Part shown: piece by piece, positions 57,437 through 64,000 of the stretch
Layout: every line of letters begins with the position of its first letter
Position numbering within the stretch: position 1 is the first letter of the stretch
Source of the DNA: Zelopaecilomyces penicillatus
Taxonomy: Eukaryota; Ascomycota; Sordariomycetes; Hypocreales; Pseudodiploosporaceae
Length of the DNA: 64,000 nt
Assembly (NCBI GenBank): GCA_005765155.1
Contig: VCCP01000003.1
Span: forward strand, 62,001 to 126,000
Reading direction: 5' to 3'
Translations under genes and position numbers: made by a program
The notes under the pieces: model-generated
Told to the model about the DNA's origin: nothing
Databases searched by the model: none
The model's input: the letters and a program-made list of their open reading frames with translations, nothing else

Positions 57437-58963
57437 TCAAGTAGCAAGCGAATGGGCGAATGGGCATGCATTGGCAGATGCCTTTGTATAGGCAACTCCA
57501 CTCAACCGGTTTGACTCCTCAATACCTTTGCCCAGCTTTCGCTTAGGCCCAATGTCGACAAACCGGAATCCCTCTGGCATTAACTCTGATCCACCGTCAC
57601 CGGGGTTGTGAAGTCCAAATGCCCGTCGCACCAATGCAACAGGACCCCAGCGTGACCAGATCGAAGAACGGACATACCAGGGATCCTTCAAATATGTGTA
57701 CTGGTTGACGCGGCCCGTCAGGGCATCGACATCAGATATGTCCTGGAAAGGTTGAAGGCGGGGCAGAGCAAGATAACGTAGAAATAGTTTCCTGAGCATG
57801 AGGATGGCGGGCGTCCATACCTGGGCTGTCAACCCGGGTTCGGGCAAGCTGTGATGATGTTCATTAGACACTTGTATCAGCCTGGTTGGAACTCGAATTC
57901 TTACCCGAAATTCTGTCGTAGCCTATCCCCCATGAGAACTAGGACCGCGCCTTGAATGGTTGGCTGCAGAAACTTTGGGTAAGCAGATAGTAGCAGTTCA
58001 ACCAGAATTTTGCCCAACTTTTGTACATCTGGTGAAGCTTCCATATGCTCGAGTTCGTATTTGGCTGCCCACGTCGTAAGATCCTCGACAAGTTCAACGC
58101 CATCGGCCCATTCATCTTTCCCCAGCTCGGATTTGAAGTCAATATCCATCATCTCTGCTATATACTTCCAGAAAGTACCAAGAGCAGCGAGCTCCATGTC
58201 CTCAAGCTCTCTCCATTCAAAGAGCTTTATAAAACGGATAGGCGCAGCCAATGATGCGCAAAGAACATAGAGCAGGTCTTGGTTTAGGATGCCCCCAGAT
58301 TTGATGTATGGTGAGTGCAAGTAATTGATGCGTCCAATAGCTTGAGAAAGGGCAACAGACCCAACGGAGAATTTAGAGATGCTGAAGCATGTTAGCCTAT
58401 GACTGAACAGTAATGAAAAGGAAGAGACACCCATTGACTTACCAGCCATAGAAGATCTGAACGTCTTCATATCTAATCGACAGCTCAAGTTAGCCATCTC
58501 AAAAGCCAGAACATTACTTGGAGAAGTGGTCATTAGCCGTACCTCTTTGAAGCCTGACCAGGTTTCGTGATGCTACTGACTGCATTTAGGAGACTTGCGA
58601 TGTTGTTGATGCAGAATGTCTGTGGGCATGACCCAATTAGTTTCATACTGACAACGGCAGCACAGTCAATGTGTGGGAAAATACCTTGAGACCGCCAAAA
58701 TGCAATGACAGATTGTACAACATGGGAAATTCATAGACGGTTATCGCGCGTGAAATCTCATATGCTTCCTCGTTCGTCATTCGAGACAATGATTTGCGGT
58801 CTTTGAAGCCATATTTAGAGCGCAGACCGTTGACCCGACGAAACCGGAGAGCAGAGCATAGACACACATAAGATAAAAACGTCAAGGGTGCAATAATCTT
58901 CCATGAAGCTGATGAAAGAGATTTTACAAAGAAATCTCCACTGTCGTAAACACTTGACCACAT
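57437..58963 (-). CDS. MpaB-like ER-bound oxygenase (DUF2236 type)
   Basis: Five exons: 58963-58685, 58619-58543, 58472-58443, 58396-57905 and 57848-57437; every junction is GT...AG and the phases join to 429 residues. An N-terminal membrane segment (WKIIAPLTFLSYVCLCSAL) precedes the signature LRSKYGFKDRKSLSRMTNEE and EISRAITVYEFPMLYN. The middle has RYEDVQIFYGWL, AIGRINYLHSPYIKSG, LNQDLLYVLCASLAAPIRF and FEWRELEDMELAALGTFWK, with the family's conserved His in NYLHS. The end reads DPWYVRSSIWSRWGPVALV and ACPF. The family includes MpaB, which cleaves a farnesyl chain in mycophenolic acid biosynthesis, and bacterial rubber oxygenase relatives. Here the substrate is unknown. Confidence 0.88.
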
Positions 58964-61530
58964 GATGGCTAACGTTTATAGTGTGGATATAGGAAAGGGT
59001 AGGTTGTAGTATAGGTGGGGGGGATGATTTTTCCTCAAGTTATCCGCCAGTAGCAGCCGGAACAAGAGGTTAAATATTGAAATGAGCAGAGCTTCTACAA
59101 ATTCACTTTGTGTACTAGACTCCCCCCCCCCTCATCTATCACCGAACCTGCTTCTCTCCTGGTTATGAAAATTCGTAGCAAATGCAGTATCGATTGCTAA
59201 CCTTTACCTCGTTTACGACAAGTGCCACGATGGATCTTTCAGCTTCAATCTCTAGCTTAACGAGGCAAGCCACTCATGCATACCACTTACGCGTACCTTT
59301 TCTTCTAGTCGATGCACCCTTTTGTGTTCTAATCGACGGAGTCTTTCATATATCTAAATCCACAATATGGAATTTCGAGCTATTAGATTGGACAGAATTC
59401 TCAATCACGGCTTAGACAACCAACAAACCAAATAGCCAGTCACTAGCTAAAACCGTTGAACGATGAACAGCTCCCTTTCTCCCGAATTCGGGACCGAGGC
59501 TGAGGAGCATTTAGACCGGCTTGGCAATCATGAGACAATGCTCGGCACTGCGGAACGTGTCGCCGCTGCCGGTCTTATAAGATCCCGCGGCAACTGTCGT
59601 GAAACATTTATGATGGCTTTCTCAGAATACGACTCTGGGATTTTAACCTCCCATGATCGGACCGTCCAGCCGGATCAGCCTTACTGGAGTCCCAAATAGG
59701 CTGGATACCCAAGAGGGCTAAAATTCTGAAGCTGAATTAGAAGATCTCCCCGGACGGGTCCAAGCCTCGACGATACAACGGCCGCCCCCCAAGCTAGTAA
59801 GCCGGCCTGCAGGATGAGGCGTCACACCTGTAGGCATATTAAGTAATGGATGTTGCTCTCTGACCAGTCAGGACATCTCTAAATGCCAAGCCAGTCGATA
59901 GTCAGCGTGGCCTGCCCACCCAAGTGGTCCATTGCCGACACTTTGAGACACATCTTCGTCCGAAGTCGCAACGCGGCAACGACGACAAATGATTTGTCGA
60001 TTCGGTTTGTCTCCGACACTAAGTTTAGCGAACGCCAGCTCGAATCGCTTGCCAAGTTACCATAGGGGCCAAGCGCCACAGAGGATCACCAGGGCCCGGC
60101 TCTTGAACTTGGGAGGTTAGGGCTGCATCGGGATGTCGGGATGCCAAGATTAAGCTTAACCAATCTTTAGATCGCGCAAAAAGTTTCCTCCAACCTGGCC
60201 GGGTCGATGTGCTAATATAGCCTTATGCAAGATGCACCCGCCTTAACCCCCCATACTCGTTTGTGGCTTTCACATAGTTAGCGGCAGGCAGTGCCTCGTG
60301 TCATGGGCAACAATTCAGGGTCCAATGAATCCATAAACACGGGCCGGGCCAACGGAGTGTCACGAAAAAAGATGGAATAGCTAAGTCATCAGCCAGGCAC
60401 CGCATTGTATTGCTGGGATCAGCTGCGCCGCATGCGAGACAAGATCCATTTGGGCGTTGGTGACTGAGTTACATCTGACACTTTGCAATGCGACGGACTG
60501 ATGCTGATTCCTCAACACTGCAGGCGCCGCAAAGCCAGCGTAAAGAACGCTAGCGGTTGTGATAGATTTCATTAAATTTTCATCACTGTAGTAATTCTCG
60601 TTCATGAGAGTGCAAACTGGAGATACTATTATCAAGTGGTCGCTTAATTGGTGCGGGTTCGGGTTTTCGGCTTGTCGGAATGTAATATGCTCAGTTATAC
60701 TAACTAGCATTAAGGACTTGCTCCATACTTTTTTCCCTTTCGTCTAACATGCACCTAACCTGACCCTAAAAGGGTGAATACATTTTTATGATACAGATGA
60801 TTTGACTTCGTTGTTACGAGTTTGCACATGACAGACTCCTGTCTCAAGGTAAAAAGAAAAGATCAATGTTTGCGCTGATCTTTACTATTTGCCGGACTGG
60901 AAAAGAGGATCATTACTTTGTAACTGCCAGTTCCGTGTTTTGTAAGGTGCTATTGTAATGCTCCATGCATCCCAGTGGCTAAATCGGGCGTTATTGACTG
61001 ACGCGGGGCGGACTAGAGTGGAGCGTAGCTCCGGAGTCTTCGGCCGTTAATATAAAGACTTAAAAAAACCATTTAACTGCTACTATTTTAGGCATGCTAT
61101 AATAAATAGGCTTAAGAATTATATAAATAGTAGTTAATTTAATTTATAAGGTAATAGTATTATTATATATAATTTATAAAAGTTTTTAAATATATATATA
61201 TATAATAAATATATATTTAAATACAATATTATTATTATTATTAATATAATATTTATAGTAAATAAAAGTTCTTTTTTCTAGTAATTATTTTTTATGATAA
61301 ATAAGATAAAATACTCTATATTACTTATGTTAAAAATTTATAATTACTTGTTTCTTTTAAGTATTCCTCTCTGTAGTCTTATATATCAGACTGCACCTAT
61401 AGAAGCATCACGTCTTATAAGTACCAGACGTCTGCCAGATACATGTTATAGTATTTCTGTATACCAACCCTTATTCTGTTGCATTACAGTCAATCTCTAA
61501 GTTTGTTAAGCTATCTCTATCGTCAACAAC
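58964..61530. other. Intergenic, AT-rich at its right end
   Basis: Frames at 59182-59415, 59463-59699 and 59883-60065 are unrecognised. A reverse frame at 60572-60381 begins with a signal-like MKSITTASVLYAGFAAPAV but is only 63 codons and has no further support. 61050-61300 is strongly AT-rich. The promoter of the terpene synthase lies in 61.3-61.5 kb. Confidence 0.4.
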
Positions 61531-63087
61531 ATGCCTAGCCAGACATTGCCCACTCAGACCGTGTCTGTGGAAGTTCAGAACCTGCTGAACAAATGCATTG
61601 GGCAACGAGTCAAGATCCCCAATCTTTACAGTCTTTGTCCTACTTGGTCTCCTAGACTGAACCCGTATGAAGGTGAAGTTCGTGAAGCATTAAGACAATG
61701 GAGAGACCAGTACGGTGTTCACCCATACCTTGATAGACATACATTTGCTGACATATTGAACAGCTGGATTAAGGATTCAACCAACCGCCGCAGAAATGAA
61801 CAAGTTGACGTAACACTGTTTGTTCGTGGCATCACCCCTGAGGCTGAGCTACCTGAGCTGCAGACCTTTGCTGATTGGGGATCCTGGGTAAGCTGAGATG
61901 TTTTATCGCCAATGGGGAAGTAGCATTTACTGACAATCTTGCTTTCAAACAGGTTTATTTGTGGGATGATAGTAAGATCCTCTGTCATGGCATTACTCGT
62001 TGCTCTACTAACCCCCCTGTCAGCTCTCGACTTTGGCTACTTTGATCAGAAACCTGAAGAATTGGAAGTCTTTAGACTTCAAACGATTGATTGTATTTAC
62101 CAAAGTGTCAATGGTGTGCAAAGCACCACACATGGAAGGAGCCTTCCTCCTCCTACTCACCCTGCCATTCTATCACTATGTGACATTGGCACAACACTCG
62201 GAAGAGACAGCCAATCCGGTATGTGCATCTTTTATTGTGCTTAAATCTTGGATGCGATTAACTCTTTTTTAGATCCAACCAAGGATTTCATAGTAGAAAC
62301 CTGGGTAGATTACGTCAATGCTGCAGTTAGACTGCAGCTAGCTTTTGACAAGCAAGACATCCTGTCCATAGAGTCATATTATGCAGATCGCATGGATTCA
62401 TCGGCGGTGTATATCACAGTGGCCATTGCTCTGTAAGATAAACCAATTACAGCTTCATGCTCACGCCCATCTCTGACTGGTGCAGTTACACAACGAAGAT
62501 TGCCTGGCCCAAGTGGTTTTTCGCCAGCGACATGATGAGAGAGGCATGTCGGCTTGCCAATGTCATCATATCGATGTAAGTGTTTCCAACAGACAAATTA
62601 CAAAGGCCAATCTAACCAGATGAAAAGATCCAACGATATTGTGTCTGCTCGCCATGAAGTGGTAAGACGACCTTAGTAAACTTCACAAGCACGCAACACT
62701 AACCTAGAGCAGCAAAATAAACACGTTGACAATCTCATCCCACTTCTAGTCTACCATAAGTCAATCACCGTCCAGCAAGCTGTTTTCGAGGCAGGCTGTG
62801 TCATCCGTGACGCATATGACGCCTTTGAGGCTCTTGCACCGAAGCTTAGAGAGCTCGGCAAGATGCACGACTTTGAGGACGAAATGGAAGTGTTTTTATC
62901 ATGCTGCATCAACAGCTGTGTTGGCATTTTCCAATGGGTGTACGTGCAAGCAGAGCCACCAAATTTGTGCCAGAGCTAATCAATTTTCAGGTACGGCATC
63001 AAGCGATTTTTGAGTTGCAAGCCAGGTGTTGGAAACGCTGATGTCTTTACTGTGCTGGGAATGGACCATGCAATTGAGGTCGAGTAA
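61531..63087 (+). CDS. Class I terpene synthase, probably a sesquiterpene cyclase
   Basis: Eight exons: 61531-61887, 61953-61971, 62024-62218, 62273-62432, 62486-62575, 62628-62661, 62713-62939 and 62991-63087, giving 392 residues with no stop. The second exon is only 19 nt. The start reads MPSQTLPTQTVSVEVQNLL, then IPNLYSLCPTWSPRLNPYE, typical of the family. Splicing exons 2 and 3 creates VYLWDDTLDFGYFDQKPEEL with the aspartate-rich DDTLD. The second metal site is NDIVSARHE (Asn, Ser, Glu triad positions), made by exons 5 and 6 with a weak AAAAG acceptor. A SYYADRMDSSAVYI segment corresponds to the family's conserved arginine region. Known role: ionisation and cyclisation of a prenyl diphosphate in the cytosol. 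The product cannot be deduced. Confidence 0.88.
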
Positions 63088-63418
63088 ATGTGTATTGTGT
63101 GTACTTTTAGCATTAGTATAGTGAATCTATTTATAATTTATTAAACATTTTTTAAATATATCTCAAAAGTTACCTTGATAATATTTTCTTTTTCTATAAT
63201 ATAGATATTCTTTTAAAATCTATTTTAAAAATAATAAATGGTTTTGATTTTTAAATTATATTAAAAAAAAAATTTATAATATTTAATTAATTTTATTCTA
63301 ATTTTTTTTTTAAATATTATAGATCTTTAATCAATATAAAAAAGAATATTTTAATTATAAATATTTATAATATTATTTAATATAAGATATTAAATATTAA
63401 TTAATATTATTAATTAAG
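63088..63418. other. AT-rich strip after the terpene synthase
   Basis: Normal composition ends within about 60 bp of the stop codon and gives way to A/T runs. No gene. The decay stops short of the coding region. Confidence 0.5.
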
Positions 63419-64000
63419 TGTAATGTTTAGTGAATTCCTAAGGGATAAACCTAATATAAAGGGTTTATATTGGTAGATAAGTTAGGGTATTCTAAGCAAT
63501 AGGTCTATCATATTAATAATAGATACAGGGTATCATAACCAGGGATCAAGTATCAGTATAATGAGCGGTAATGAATAATACAATAAAGTTAAAAGTATAT
63601 TAATAACTATCTAAGCTATATCTAAAGAATAAAAATTAAGAGTATATATATATATTATAGATCACTTGGATCACTTACTATATAAGTGGTGATCTGGGTG
63701 ATTTAAGTTGCTGGCTCACCTGGCTCACTACCATTCTTATAATAATCCCACTAATCCATTATAACTAATCCCCTTTCCTCTATAGTATATACCTTCCTTA
63801 GGTTATATAACTAGCCTATTATACGACTATATCATTGAGTTATAATATAATATCTCTCTCCTAATGGTCTTGTCCTTAAGGCTTATTGGTTATTCCTATA
63901 TAAAAATATAATCCTAGCTATAATTATAGGTATGATTCCTTTCTTCTTCCTTTATATTTTTAATATAATACCTTAAGATATCTTAAAATATTATACTAAT
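63419..64000 (-). mobile_element. RIP-mutated chromovirus: LTR (63419-63847) and start of the internal region
   Basis: 63419-63847 aligns base for base with the solo LTR; for example AATGTTTAGTGAATTCCTAA stands for GACGTTTGGTGAATTCCCAA. From 63848 the sequence matches the reverse complement of 1465 back to about 1310, so the element lies on the minus strand with its body beyond the window. Differences are C-to-T and G-to-A throughout. Confidence 0.88.

Noticed and set aside
60381..60572. Possible 63-residue secreted peptide
   Set aside because: The start looks signal-like, but the remainder is short, has only two cysteines and no family or promoter support.
1..64000. CRISPR arrays, bacterial operons, Shine-Dalgarno sites, replication origins
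   Set aside because: Not expected in this eukaryotic DNA. The regular repeats at 3.2-3.9 kb and 11.3-18 kb have no equal-length unique spacers.

Overview
The window reads as chromosomal DNA of a filamentous ascomycete, most likely a sordariomycete. It has spliceosomal introns of about 50-90 bp with GTAAGT-like donors and CAG/TAG acceptors, fungal secreted-protein and secondary-metabolite gene families, a Ty3/gypsy chromovirus, and long AT-rich blocks whose differences from intact repeat copies are almost all C-to-T or G-to-A. That last pattern is the signature of repeat-induced point mutation (RIP). The exact genus cannot be read from the sequence.

Layout. 1-1893: 3' end of a well preserved Ty3/gypsy chromovirus (integrase tail, chromodomain, LTR), with an antisense ORF carrying a Zn2Cys6-spaced cysteine motif. 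1894-7560: AT-rich RIP block with a 45-bp minisatellite and a gene-poor stretch. 7950-8810: alpha/beta hydrolase of the cofactor-free haloperoxidase type, isolated between decayed blocks. 9548-18080: strongly AT-rich repeat nest with a 377-bp tandem duplication, at least seven copies of a ~420-bp LTR-like repeat in both orientations, and RIP-mutated copies of the chromovirus LTR. 18.3-19.0 and 22.8-25.8 kb: remnants of RecQ-type (telomere-linked) helicase genes; between them lies an acyl-CoA oxidase-like gene (20203-22092) with an intact 5' half and a 3' half broken by stop codons.

27.3-63.1 kb is mostly normal-GC and gene-bearing: a PAN-like exon fragment; a broken kinase-like gene; a 1153-residue four-domain protein (methyltransferase-like, FAD-linked oxidase, phosphomevalonate-kinase-like P-loop domain, adenine phosphoribosyltransferase-like domain); a secreted FAD-linked oxidase; a small cysteine-rich secreted protein; an isoprenylcysteine-methyltransferase-like membrane protein; a UbiA-type prenyltransferase; a Hrip1-like secreted protein; a DUF1996 secreted protein; a kexin-processed small secreted protein; a solo chromovirus LTR with perfect target duplication; a GH25 lysozyme; an MpaB-like oxygenase; and an intact 8-exon class I terpene synthase. 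A RIP-mutated chromovirus in opposite orientation runs off the right end.

How the genes may work together (inference): prenyltransferase, terpene synthase, MpaB-like oxygenase, two FAD-linked oxidases and two methyltransferase-like proteins make up a terpenoid/meroterpenoid tailoring set, but no polyketide or peptide synthase backbone is present. The genes are spread over 34 kb and interrupted by secreted-protein genes, so membership in one pathway is unproven. The secreted proteins in a repeat-rich, helicase-bearing region fit a fast-evolving, possibly subtelomeric compartment.
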